From contig NZ_JBBLYU010000005.1 in assembly GCF_037911135.1 (NCBI RefSeq), forward strand, positions 62,001 to 126,000: 64,000 bases of DNA, written 5' to 3'. The position numbers and the translations under genes were made by a program. Shown here one piece after another: positions 49,077 through 56,298 of the stretch. The stretch's first letter is position 1. The number at the start of each line of letters is the position of its first letter. The notes beneath the pieces are model-generated. The model ran no database searches. It was not told the origin of the DNA and was given only the letters and a program-made list of their open reading frames with translations. This DNA is from Phaeobacter sp. A36a-5a (GTDB lineage: Bacteria > Pseudomonadota > Alphaproteobacteria > Rhodobacterales > Rhodobacteraceae).

Positions 49077-50633
49077 TCAGTCTACTTTCAGATCGCCGAA
49101 GTAGGGGAAGTTCAGAGCGTTCACGATCTTCTCAGCGTGGACACCATCACGAGCACCCCAGGCCAGGTTCTGCCAGTGCAGCGGAATGAAGGCCGCGTCT
49201 TCATAAAGGATGCCTTCCAGCTTGCGCAGCAGTTCGCCACGTTTCGCCTGATCGGTTGTCGCATTGGCTTCAGCCATCAGAGCATCGGCTTCCGGGTTGC
49301 AGTAGTTGCCGGAATTGTACTGACCGTTACCGGTGGCTTCGTCCGGGCAATGCGTCAGGAACTGGTGGAAGTTCGCGGAGTCTTCGGTGTCGGAGTGCCA
49401 GCCGATCATCATCATGTCGGCAGCGCGTTCGTCAAATGTCGGCCAGTACTGCGCTTTGGGCATGGTCTGCAGGTCAACTTTGATGTTGATCTTTGCCAGC
49501 ATCGAAGCAACGGCCTGAGCGATTTTATCGTCGTTCACATAGCGGTTGTTCGGCGCCATCATGGTGACCGAGAAACCATCGGCGTAACCAGCATCGGCCA
49601 TCAGAGCCTTGGCTTTTTCAACGTCAAAGCGCGGGGTCAGGCTCTCGTCATAGCCGAGATAGCCGGCCGGGCTTGCCTGGGCGCCAACGGTGCCAAAGCC
49701 GCGCATAATGCGATCCACGATGCCGGCGTTGTTCACCGCATAGTCGATCGCCTTGCGAACACGTGCGTCTTTGAACGCTTCAACACGGTTCTGGTTCAGT
49801 TGGAACGTGATGATACGGGTGCCGGGTTCGGTGATCAGGGTGGTGCCTTCGTGTTCTTCGACACGCTTCAGATCAGTTGGCGGAACAGGTGCGATAAAAT
49901 CAACGTCACCAGACAGCAGGGCTGCGACACGTGTCGGGTCTTCCTTGATCGGCGTCAGGATAATCTTGTCGACGTTGCCTTCGGAAGCGGTGTCCCAGTA
50001 GCCATCAAAGCGATCAAAGACGACTTTCACGCCCTGTTCACGCTCGGTGACAGTGAAGGGGCCGGTGCCGGACAGGTTGCGCGATGCAAAGCTGTCGCCG
50101 TGCTTGACCAGCTCGGCCTTTTCTTTGCCATCCTCGGTGGTGCCGGAGTAAAACTGGCTGTCCATCGGGAAGATGTAGGTCGCCGTGTGCAGGACCAGCG
50201 GATACGGCTCGGAGGTCTTCAGGTCGAAAGTCAGCTCGTCGATGACTTCGACGTCAGTGAAAGACGCGAAGATACCCTTGAAATCGGGGCTGGACTTCAG
50301 ACGATCAAACGTCCAGTCAACATCTGCCGAGGTCAGCGGGTTGCCGCTGTGGAACGTGACACCGTCGCGCAGCTTGAACCGCATGGTGGTTTCATCGATC
50401 TGCTCCCAGCTTTCTGCCAGCCGCGGAGCGAACTGCAGATCCTTGGTCCAGCGGACCAGCGGATCAAATACCATATGCGACAGCTGCAGCGTTCCGCCGG
50501 AAAGCTGCTCATGCGGATCCAGCGAAACCGGATCAGCGTCATAGGCGACCTTGATGGTCACCTCGGCCATCGCGGCCGTGCTCAGGGTTGCCGTCAGAGT
50601 GGCAACAGCGAGCGTACTCGCAAAATGTTTCAT
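49077..50633 (-). CDS. Oligopeptide/dipeptide ABC transporter substrate-binding protein
   Basis: The 518-aa SBP_bac_5 protein has a signal peptide (STLAVATLTATLSTAAMA). The family segment VRWTKDLQFAPRLAESWEQIDETTMRFKLRDGVTFHSGNPLTSADVDWTFDRL is present, and ARVRKAIDYAVNNAGIVDRIM is the second block. It delivers peptides (or a similar ligand) to the permease encoded downstream. It is the first gene of the operon; LysR-type boxes lie 80 and about 165 nt upstream of its ATG. Confidence 0.92.
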   Translation of the reverse strand: MKHFASTLAVATLTATLSTAAMAEVTIKVAYDADPVSLDPHEQLSGGTLQLSHMVFDPLVRWTKDLQFAPRLAESWEQIDETTMRFKLRDGVTFHSGNPLTSADVDWTFDRLKSSPDFKGIFASFTDVEVIDELTFDLKTSEPYPLVLHTATYIFPMDSQFYSGTTEDGKEKAELVKHGDSFASRNLSGTGPFTVTEREQGVKVVFDRFDGYWDTASEGNVDKIILTPIKEDPTRVAALLSGDVDFIAPVPPTDLKRVEEHEGTTLITEPGTRIITFQLNQNRVEAFKDARVRKAIDYAVNNAGIVDRIMRGFGTVGAQASPAGYLGYDESLTPRFDVEKAKALMADAGYADGFSVTMMAPNNRYVNDDKIAQAVASMLAKINIKVDLQTMPKAQYWPTFDERAADMMMIGWHSDTEDSANFHQFLTHCPDEATGNGQYNSGNYCNPEADALMAEANATTDQAKRGELLRKLEGILYEDAAFIPLHWQNLAWGARDGVHAEKIVNALNFPYFGDLKVD

Positions 50634-50712
50634 TATTCGTCCTCCCGTTACTGTATTGTTACTTCATCGGTATCGCAGGGGTCGCGAACAATCCAATGCC
50701 GATTGCAAAGCG

Positions 50713-50733
50713 GCTATGCAAAATGCGTATAGC
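50713..50733. promoter_or_regulatory. LysR-type box GCTAT-N11-ATAGC
   Basis: GCTAT at 50713-50717 and ATAGC at 50729-50733 are exact reverse complements separated by 11 bases, the classic T-N11-A arrangement of LysR binding sites. It lies 80-100 nt upstream of the binding-protein start. Confidence 0.55.
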
Positions 50734-50794
50734 TTGTTTTTCAAAAATATTTCAAAAGCTTATGGGACATTTGCTGGCTCAATCACCTCGGCGG

Positions 50795-50812
50795 ATGCGC
50801 ATTCTGCATAGC
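50795..50812. promoter_or_regulatory. Second LysR-type half box, AT-N11-ATAGC
   Basis: ATAGC at 50808-50812 is preceded after 11 bases by AT at 50795-50796. The stretch 50797-50812 (GCGCATTCTGCATAGC) is a 14/16 match to the reverse complement of 50713-50728, so the two boxes are inverted copies about eight helical turns apart. They could act as distal and proximal sites of one LysR regulator. Confidence 0.45.
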
Positions 50813-51165
50813 AAGAACCTATCAGAGGGTGGACGGGAATCGGCGGTTCTGACTGCTATACTGAGCACCTCAGCGGCGAAAAACAGCGCATCGAGGCGAC
50901 GCATTGGCGCAGAAGACCGCCGGCCGAATCGAGATGAGAAAAACGACCTGAACTAAGAGAATCGGTGTTCCCCCTAGAGCGGAGAGCGCGGGTCCTTCCA
51001 TGGCGGTATTGGAAACAGTCGCACGAAATTTCGTCGTTTGTACGCCGCAGACGCCCATTAACAGTCCGTTAATATGGTTAAGGCGCCAAATATTTGCCCG
51101 CAGCGCCGAATAAACCTATCAGCTTTTAGTCAAATCGTTCCAACCAGTGTGAAAGAGAGCCCACA

Positions 51166-52089
51166 ATGGCAAATGTATTCGTTGCGTCGTTTCCAGGCGT
51201 ATCTTCACTGAGTAACTATCTGGCCTTTGACAGCTTTGAAACCTCGCGCGACTCTTTCGGTACCGTTGTTTCTGCCACCGAGCTTGAACAGACGGGCGCC
51301 GATGGATCCGTGCTGCGCCTCGGCGGGGATTTTTCCAGCGAGGACCAGGCGGATTGGCAGATCTACTCGATGGACCACTCCCTGAACGGCACCCCAATCG
51401 TATCAGTTTCCAATATCTCGATGACCTTTGATCGCTTTGCCTCACTGCCTGCCGACGATTTGGCCCGTGAGCTGCTCTCTGGTGACGACGAGATCACTGC
51501 CCTCCTCAACAGCAATGTGACTGCCATCCGTACCTATGGCGGCGGCGATCGCATTTCACTTGGCGCCGGAAACGACACGGTCGCTGCCGGCGGGGGTAAT
51601 GATTTCGTGACGGGTGGTCTGGGGATCGACAACCTCCGCGGAGGCTCCGGTGCAGATACGCTCCACGGGAACGGCGGCGACGATATCCTGCGCGGCGGCA
51701 TCGGCCGTGACCGTATCTTTGGCGGTCTTGGTGACGATTTCATCGGGGGCGGCCGGGGCAACGATCGTTTGATCGGTGGGGCTGGCAACGACACGATGCG
51801 TGGCGGCGCCGGTGTGGACCGACTATTTGGCGGGGCCGGTGATGACGTGATGACCGGCGGAGCGGGGGCGGATATCTTTATCTTCAATGAGGGCGATCAC
51901 ACTGATCGCATCACCGATTTTGAGGTGGGTGTGGACCGCATCAAGCTTGGCCGCGGAGCGGAGAGCATGCAGGATGTCGATTTTGGTCAGGTCGGCGATG
52001 ACGCGGCAATCTATTTTGCCGATGTCACCGTGATCGTCGAAAACATGGCATACACAGAGTTGCAGGACGCCGATCACTTCTTGTTCTGA
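51166..52089 (+). CDS. RTX-type calcium-binding repeat protein (second)
   Basis: A 307-aa acidic protein. Residues 1-125 form a non-repeat N-terminal domain (FVASFPGVSSLSNYLAFDSF...). From about 126 to 232 there are tandem GGxGxD nonapeptides (GAGNDTVAAGGGND, GGSGADTLHGNGGDD, GGAGNDTMRGGAG). The end is ADIFIFNEGDHTDRITDFEVGVDRIKLG, then DADHFLF, the usual hydrophobic last residues of type I substrates. The N-terminal part differs from that of the RTX protein at 9410-10489, so they are not duplicates. No secretion genes are nearby. Function outside calcium binding is unknown. Confidence 0.87.
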   Translation: MANVFVASFPGVSSLSNYLAFDSFETSRDSFGTVVSATELEQTGADGSVLRLGGDFSSEDQADWQIYSMDHSLNGTPIVSVSNISMTFDRFASLPADDLARELLSGDDEITALLNSNVTAIRTYGGGDRISLGAGNDTVAAGGGNDFVTGGLGIDNLRGGSGADTLHGNGGDDILRGGIGRDRIFGGLGDDFIGGGRGNDRLIGGAGNDTMRGGAGVDRLFGGAGDDVMTGGAGADIFIFNEGDHTDRITDFEVGVDRIKLGRGAESMQDVDFGQVGDDAAIYFADVTVIVENMAYTELQDADHFLF

Positions 52090-52171
52090 TATACTGACGC
52101 TCCAAGCTTCGCGCCTGGAGAGCGGTTCAGCAGATCAAGATGACAGATTCCAGGTAGACCCGAGGAGGTAA

Positions 52172-52660
52172 ATGATGACTAGTGTTAAACGTAACCTGAT
52201 TGCTGCGGCGCTGCTTTGCACTCTACCTGCGGTAACATCCGCAGACCCGTTGCCGCGCAGTGCAAAAACTGCCAATCCGCAGAAAATTGCAAAAATATAC
52301 TCGGGAAAGACTGAACTCTGGACCAACAACTGCGGCGGAGGCATCTATTTCGCACCGGGCGGTCAGGCGCGCGCCTGGTGTGCCGACCAAAGCGACAACC
52401 TGGGCGCAGGAACCTGGGCGGTCGATGCAAACGGGCAGATGTGCCAGGATCTCGTTTGGTACTACCCAAGCGGACGCCGTGCCGGAGCCAGCGCGAACGA
52501 CAAATCCTGCATCAGCCATGTGGTTGACGCCTGGGGTGTCATCTGGCGAAGCTGGCCGAACGATCCCGAATGGTGGCCGATGGGTAAAGATGCGGGTCTC
52601 GTCCGTGGGTATAAATTCCAGGCCCAGGTTCAACAGACCCGGTCCAAACTGGGGTTCTGA
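52172..52660 (+). CDS. Secreted DUF995-domain protein
   Basis: A 162-aa exported protein with signal peptide (LIAAALLCTLPAVTSA). The DUF995 pattern is IAKIYSGKTELWTNNCGGGIYFAPGGQARAWCADQ, LGAGTWAVDANGQMCQDLVWYYPSG and four to five Cys residues likely to pair. DUF995 proteins of rhizobia and roseobacters are uncharacterised; an envelope or exopolysaccharide role has been suggested for some. An AGGAGG ribosome site precedes an ATG-ATG pair; either may start. Confidence 0.8.
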   Translation: MMTSVKRNLIAAALLCTLPAVTSADPLPRSAKTANPQKIAKIYSGKTELWTNNCGGGIYFAPGGQARAWCADQSDNLGAGTWAVDANGQMCQDLVWYYPSGRRAGASANDKSCISHVVDAWGVIWRSWPNDPEWWPMGKDAGLVRGYKFQAQVQQTRSKLGF

Positions 52661-52763
52661 TTGATCCGGGTAAGAAGCCGTTTCAGGGGTCAGCCAAAAA
52701 AAGGGCCAACCCCTCGCTTTTGACTTGCACACCCGCGCCGCTACGCTTAAACCCCGCCGCAGT

Positions 52764-52840
52764 GGACCGATAGCTCAGCTGGATAGAGTACTTGACTACG
52801 AATCAAGGGGTCGGGGGTTCGAATCCTCCTCGGTCCGCCA
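52764..52840 (+). tRNA. tRNA-Arg (anticodon ACG)
   Basis: The 77-nt cloverleaf has acceptor arms GGACCGA (52764-52770) and TCGGTCC (52830-52836). It has the D-stem GCTC/GAGT, anticodon stem CTTGA/TCAAG with loop CTACGAA (anticodon ACG, read as ICG after deamination), T-arm GGGGG-TTCGAAT-CCTCC, discriminator G and encoded CCA. It decodes CGU/CGC/CGA arginine codons. No integrase is beside it; a Ner-like HTH gene and an IS remnant follow. Confidence 0.95.
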
Positions 52841-53004
52841 CTTCCCCCATTTGTATGACGTAAGAGGTGTTTGACTTTTCCGTCACATCATTGACCCAAC
52901 AGAGTCCCGGCCGAACTCTTCCGCGCAACATTCACCCAGCATCCGAACACTGCTCGCTGGCGTTCCGTGTTGTCCTAAAACTTGCGCTGCGTCATTGTGC
53001 CAAC

Positions 53005-53235
53005 ATGCGTCAGCCCACAAAACAACAGTTAGATCGACATGAACGCCTCAGGGCCGATCTTCGCGTCCGGGGAAGCTCTCTCACAAAGATCGCCCGCGAA
53101 TTGGGCGTGACTGACTCTGCTGTCACTTTGGTAGGAAAAAGAATGTGTCGATCTGCGAAGATTGAGCAGGCTTTGGCGGACGCTTTGCAAACCACGCCAG
53201 AGCAGCTTTTCCCTGATCTTTGCGAAGAGAGATAG
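53005..53235 (+). CDS. Small Ner/Nlp-like helix-turn-helix DNA-binding protein
   Basis: The 76-aa protein starts at ATG 53005. ERLRADLRVRGSSLTKIARELGVTDSAVTLVGKRMCRSAKIEQALADALQTTPEQLFPDL is the pattern of phage Mu Ner and chromosomal Nlp/SfsB proteins (HTH, then the PEQLFPxL tail). Ner-like proteins are phage repressors or their domesticated relatives. It lies between tRNA-Arg and an IS remnant, so it may be what is left of an integrated element. There is no clear ribosome site. Confidence 0.75.
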   Translation: MRQPTKQQLDRHERLRADLRVRGSSLTKIARELGVTDSAVTLVGKRMCRSAKIEQALADALQTTPEQLFPDLCEER

Positions 53236-53245
53236 AGCGGCCATT

Positions 53246-53998
53246 AGATTTGGCCCGAGAAATATGGACAGTTGAGCTAGGTGGATTTTCCGCTCCTGAT
53301 CCGGCAGCGTGCCGGGACGAAGGAGCCCGAGATCGATGTCAAATCGTTGCACGCGAAGATAGGCCAGTTGACGCTGGAAAACGATTTTTTAGGCGAAGCG
53401 CTCGCCAAGGCCAGTCTGCTGAGAACGCTTGCTGTGACACGGCCAAACCAGGTCTGGGCGATGGACATTACCTACATCACCGTGGCGCGCGGATTTGTTT
53501 ATCTCGTTGCGGTGCTGGACTGGTTCAGCCGAAAGATTCTGGCCTGGCGGTTGTCGACAACACTGGAAACCGGCCCTGGCATCGAGGCCTTGATTGATGC
53601 CATGCGCCGTCATGGCAAGCCCGAGATCATGAACACGGATCAGGGCAGCCAGTTCACGTCCATCGACTTCATCAAGACGCTGAAGGACACGGGCATCCAG
53701 ATCAGCATGGACGGCAAAGGTGCGTGGCGGGACAACGTCTTTGTCGAACGGCTGTGGCGGACGATCAAATACGAGGAGGTCTACCTGCGCGCGTATGAAA
53801 GCGTGTCAGCAGCCCGCGAGAGCCTGTGCCGATATCTGGCGTTTTATAACAGCAGGAGGCCGCACTCATCGCTGGACGGGCAGACGCCCGATCAGGCACA
53901 TCTCAAACCGTTGCGACAAATCCCGGTCGCAGCATAATCGAGCGGGAAATCTACCTACGAAACGGCCGGAAACTGTTCAAACCACCCGAACCACCTCT
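53246..53998 (+). mobile_element. Internally deleted IS3-family insertion sequence
   Basis: A DDE transposase fragment is flanked by imperfect terminal inverted repeats: left about 53246-53273, right about 53971-53998. Over 28 bases, 18 match when one end is reverse complemented (shared blocks include ACAGTT). At about 753 bp the element is roughly 500 bp shorter than complete IS3-group elements (about 1.2-1.3 kb). I did not find clear target duplications. Confidence 0.75.
53281..53937 (+). pseudogene. IS3-family transposase, OrfA tail joined to OrfB catalytic domain
   Basis: The frame encodes 218 residues. Residues about 12-46 (GTKEPEIDVKSLHAKIGQL then TLENDFLGEALAKASLL) are the C-terminal leucine-rich end of an IS3 OrfA. 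From residue 47 (RTLAVTRPNQVWAMDITYI) it is the rve/DDE domain of OrfB: first Asp in WAMDITYI, second in NTDQGSQFTS and the Glu in WRDNVFVERLWRTIKYEEV. The OrfA HTH and the OrfB N-terminal half are missing, and the junction is in frame. The catalytic triad is intact but DNA recognition is lost, so it should be inactive. Confidence 0.85.
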
Positions 53999-54325
53999 GC
54001 CTAGGGTGTCCAGTCGCTTGAAGAACCTTAGAATGCGTTGCAGCTGTGCGGCTCCTTTGACTTAGAACGCTCGCTAAGCTTGCTGCAGCGCATTAATACG
54101 CAAGTGATTACCTACGTTCTGAATGGTCAACAACTGAACAGCACGATGGATGTCGGCTTCAGGCATTTCGTGAACCCTTGGTTCGCAACCGCAAGCTGTG
54201 ACCAACTCCATGGTGGATATCCTCCATTATGGACCGTTTCGCTGAATCTACCAGTCTGATGTGCAGACTCCGACCCCGAAGCTGGCGCCCCGGTGTCGGA
54301 ATACTTGGTATATTGAGACCTGAGC
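53999..54325. other. Non-coding stretch after the IS remnant
   Basis: About 327 bases between the IS right end and the YceI gene. A 73-codon open frame (54038-54259, plus) has no recognisable domain and no ribosome site. A near-palindrome (GGTGGATATCCTCC, 54212-54225) is the only structure I see. Confidence 0.5.
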
Positions 54326-54913
54326 TTATTCGGCAGCTTTAAGCTCGGTGTCGATTTCGATGGTCAACTGGCCCAACGGGATGCTGCTGCCGACGCCGAA
54401 ATCTGTCGGGTCGATTGTGCCCGACGCGGAGAAAGCCACCCAGTCGCCTTTGTAGTAATCAAAGAACTGACCGACCGGATGCGCGCCAAGGTGTGTCAGG
54501 CGGGCCTCAAGCACCACCGGTTTGGTGACACCGTGCAAGGTCAGATCGCCGGTAATCTCGGCTGTATCCTCACCGGTGAGTTTTACACCGGTGCTGGTAA
54601 AGGTGATCTCCGGATAGGTGCCTGCGTCCAGGAAATCCGGACTTTTGGCATGTTGATCAAGCGCTTCGACGCCGGAGAAGAAGCTGTCCGTTGCGATGGC
54701 CGCTGTGACGCTGGCGGTCTCCGGGTTTGCAGGATCCAGTTCCAGCGTGCCGCTGACCGCAGTGAATTCGCCGTGCTGCATTGAGACGCCGGCGTGGTTC
54801 CAGCCCACGCGAACCTCAGTGTGGCCAGGATCTGTCTTGTAAGTTGCTGCAGCGGCTGCGCCTGTCATGATGGCAAGAGCGGCGAGGGTGCTGAGAAGGT
54901 GGATTTTGGTCAT
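54326..54913 (-). CDS. YceI family periplasmic lipid-binding-type protein
   Basis: A 195-aa secreted lipocalin-like protein. Signal peptide STLAALAIMTGAAAA is followed by the YceI domain: YKTDPGHTEVRVGWNHAGVSMQHGEF, TDSFFSGVEALDQHAKSPDFLDAGTYPEITFTS, LTGDLTLHGVTKPVVLEARL and the last strand SSIPLGQLTIEIDTELKA. YceI proteins bind isoprenoid-type lipids in a beta barrel. It follows the SnoaL-like gene by 43 nt on the same strand and is likely co-transcribed under HxlR control. Confidence 0.92.
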   Translation of the reverse strand: MTKIHLLSTLAALAIMTGAAAAATYKTDPGHTEVRVGWNHAGVSMQHGEFTAVSGTLELDPANPETASVTAAIATDSFFSGVEALDQHAKSPDFLDAGTYPEITFTSTGVKLTGEDTAEITGDLTLHGVTKPVVLEARLTHLGAHPVGQFFDYYKGDWVAFSASGTIDPTDFGVGSSIPLGQLTIEIDTELKAAE

Positions 54914-54956
54914 TGCGTATCCTTTCCGTTGGACGTGAAGTTAAAGGGGTTGTGAA

Positions 54957-55790
54957 TCAAAACATGCCGTTGCCGTGGGCGAATTCGGCGGGGATTTCCT
55001 GCACCGCGTCCCAATGCTCGGCGATCAGCCCGTCCTCGACGCGCCAGAGGTCATAGAAAGCGGTGGGTTTGCCGTCGTAGATGCCTGCAGCTTGGGTCAT
55101 TACGAAATTGCCTTCAGCCACCACGTTGTGCAGTTCGGTGTAGCCAAAGGAGATTTCGTTCTCGGCCAAATAGGCGATGAACCCCTTCAGCCCGTCGCGG
55201 GTGTCTGGCACATAAGGATTGTGCTGCATGTAGTCGGCGCGGATGTAGTCGTCGATCCTGGCAAGGTCGCCGCCCATCAGCACGTCGGTGACGAGGCCGG
55301 TAACCAGTGCCTTGTTGGCTTCGGTCTTGTCCAGATCTGTGATTTCGGTGGTGCCATCAATCATGGAACGGCCGCTGGCGGTTTCAGTCACTTCATCCTG
55401 GATCGCATCCCAATGCTCAACCAGTTTACCGTCTTCAAAGCGGAACAGGTCGATGATCACCTTGGGGCCGAAGAATTCCGCTGTCTGATGGATCACCACA
55501 AAGCTGTCATCACCGAACACCCGGATGGGGTTGACCTGCACGGGCGGATCCAGCGTTTCAAGGAAGTCCACAAAGCCCAACAGCCCTTCGCGCCCATCGG
55601 CGGCTTGCGGGTTGTGCTGGATGTAATCCTCGGCGACATGCGCGCGGATAAACTCGCGGTCGCCTTTAGCGAGGCCCTGCTCAAGAAGAGTCCGGGCGGT
55701 GGCCTTGTTTTCTGCGGGATCAGCGGCTGCAGAGGTTGCTACGGCTGCGGCCAGCACCGCTGTTGTTGCCGCTTTCTCGAAAATGGTCAT
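54957..55790 (-). CDS. Secreted protein with two SnoaL-like (NTF2-fold) domains
   Basis: A 277-aa protein with signal peptide (TTAVLAAAVATSAAA). Two similar NTF2/SnoaL-like domains follow (about 28-145 and 150-272). Each contains the pattern RxHVxEDYIQHNPQAADGREGL or RADYMQHNPYVPDTRDGL and ends in VEHWDAIQD or AEHWDAVQE. Such proteins resemble polyketide cyclase-type hydratases; enzymatic activity is unproven. The duplication within one chain suggests a fused dimer. Divergent from the HxlR gene. Confidence 0.85.
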   Translation of the reverse strand: MTIFEKAATTAVLAAAVATSAAADPAENKATARTLLEQGLAKGDREFIRAHVAEDYIQHNPQAADGREGLLGFVDFLETLDPPVQVNPIRVFGDDSFVVIHQTAEFFGPKVIIDLFRFEDGKLVEHWDAIQDEVTETASGRSMIDGTTEITDLDKTEANKALVTGLVTDVLMGGDLARIDDYIRADYMQHNPYVPDTRDGLKGFIAYLAENEISFGYTELHNVVAEGNFVMTQAAGIYDGKPTAFYDLWRVEDGLIAEHWDAVQEIPAEFAHGNGMF

Positions 55791-55830
55791 TCAAGTCTCC
55801 TTCGTGGCTGTTGCCTGAGTCGGTCACATA

Positions 55831-55884
55831 AGTTACTATTAAGAAGTGCAGTTCCTATGTGGAAGAAGGCACTTTTTGGTAACT
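55831..55884. promoter_or_regulatory. Nested inverted repeats in the HxlR divergent promoter
   Basis: Outer arms AGTTAC (55831-55836) and GTAACT (55879-55884) and inner arms AAGTGC (55844-55849) and GCACTT (55869-55874) are nearly concentric. They fill most of the 105-bp gap between the SnoaL-like gene and hxlR, a fitting place for HxlR dimers to bind and control both promoters. Confidence 0.4.
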
Positions 55885-55895
55885 AAGGAAAATCC

Positions 55896-56270
55896 ATGAA
55901 GCGGCGTGAGGAAATCGAACGAGAGCTGGGTCTGGATCTTTGCCCGATCCGAACCGTGCTGGCGCAGATCAGCGGCAAATGGAGCCTGCTGGTGATCCTG
56001 TTGCTGCGGGACGGGGAATACCGGTTTTCAGAAATTCAACGGGCAATCCCCGATGTTTCGCAGCGGATGCTGACCCAGACCCTGCGGCAGCTAGAACGCG
56101 ATGGGCTGGTGGCGCGCAAGGTCACACCGGTGATCCCGCCGCGGGTTGACTATGCCATTACCGAGCTGGGCCGATCCTTGTTTGACCCTATCGGCGCGAT
56201 GGCCGCCTGGGCGGTAGAGAAGCACCCGGAAATCATGACTGCACGGGAACGCTACGACAACGCAGGATAG
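55896..56270 (+). CDS. HxlR family transcriptional regulator
   Basis: A 124-aa winged HTH protein. DLCPIRTVLAQISGKWSLLVILLLRDGEYRFSEIQRAIPDVSQRMLTQTLRQLERDGLVAR matches the HxlR family, including the N-terminal Cys (LCPI) that in many relatives senses aldehydes or oxidants. The C-terminus YAITELGRSLFDPIGAMAAWA is standard. Divergent location suggests it controls the SnoaL-like/YceI operon; an aldehyde signal would fit the nearby aldehyde dehydrogenase. Confidence 0.92.
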   Translation: MKRREEIERELGLDLCPIRTVLAQISGKWSLLVILLLRDGEYRFSEIQRAIPDVSQRMLTQTLRQLERDGLVARKVTPVIPPRVDYAITELGRSLFDPIGAMAAWAVEKHPEIMTARERYDNAG

Positions 56271-56298
56271 GGCCGGGGCTGCGGCCCCGGCCGCCCGT

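Larger units (their letters stand above)
50634..51165. other. Divergent intergenic region between peptide-transport operon and RTX gene
   Basis: A gap of 532 bases without a gene I can support. It contains two LysR-type boxes near the transporter side (annotated separately). Close to the RTX gene there is an ATTAAC-N5-GTTAAT dyad (51057-51073), about 93 nt before that gene's start. The rest is featureless. Confidence 0.6.

Noticed and set aside
49137-50732. A 531-codon plus-strand frame opposite the peptide-binding protein
   Set aside because: Antisense to a clear SBP_bac_5 gene; no domain recognisable.
51600-51890. Tandem GGCGG-rich repeats
   Set aside because: Coding repeats of the second RTX protein, not a mobile or CRISPR feature.
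54038-54259. 73-codon frame after the IS remnant
   Set aside because: No ribosome site, no domain, composition not distinct from random; treated as non-coding.
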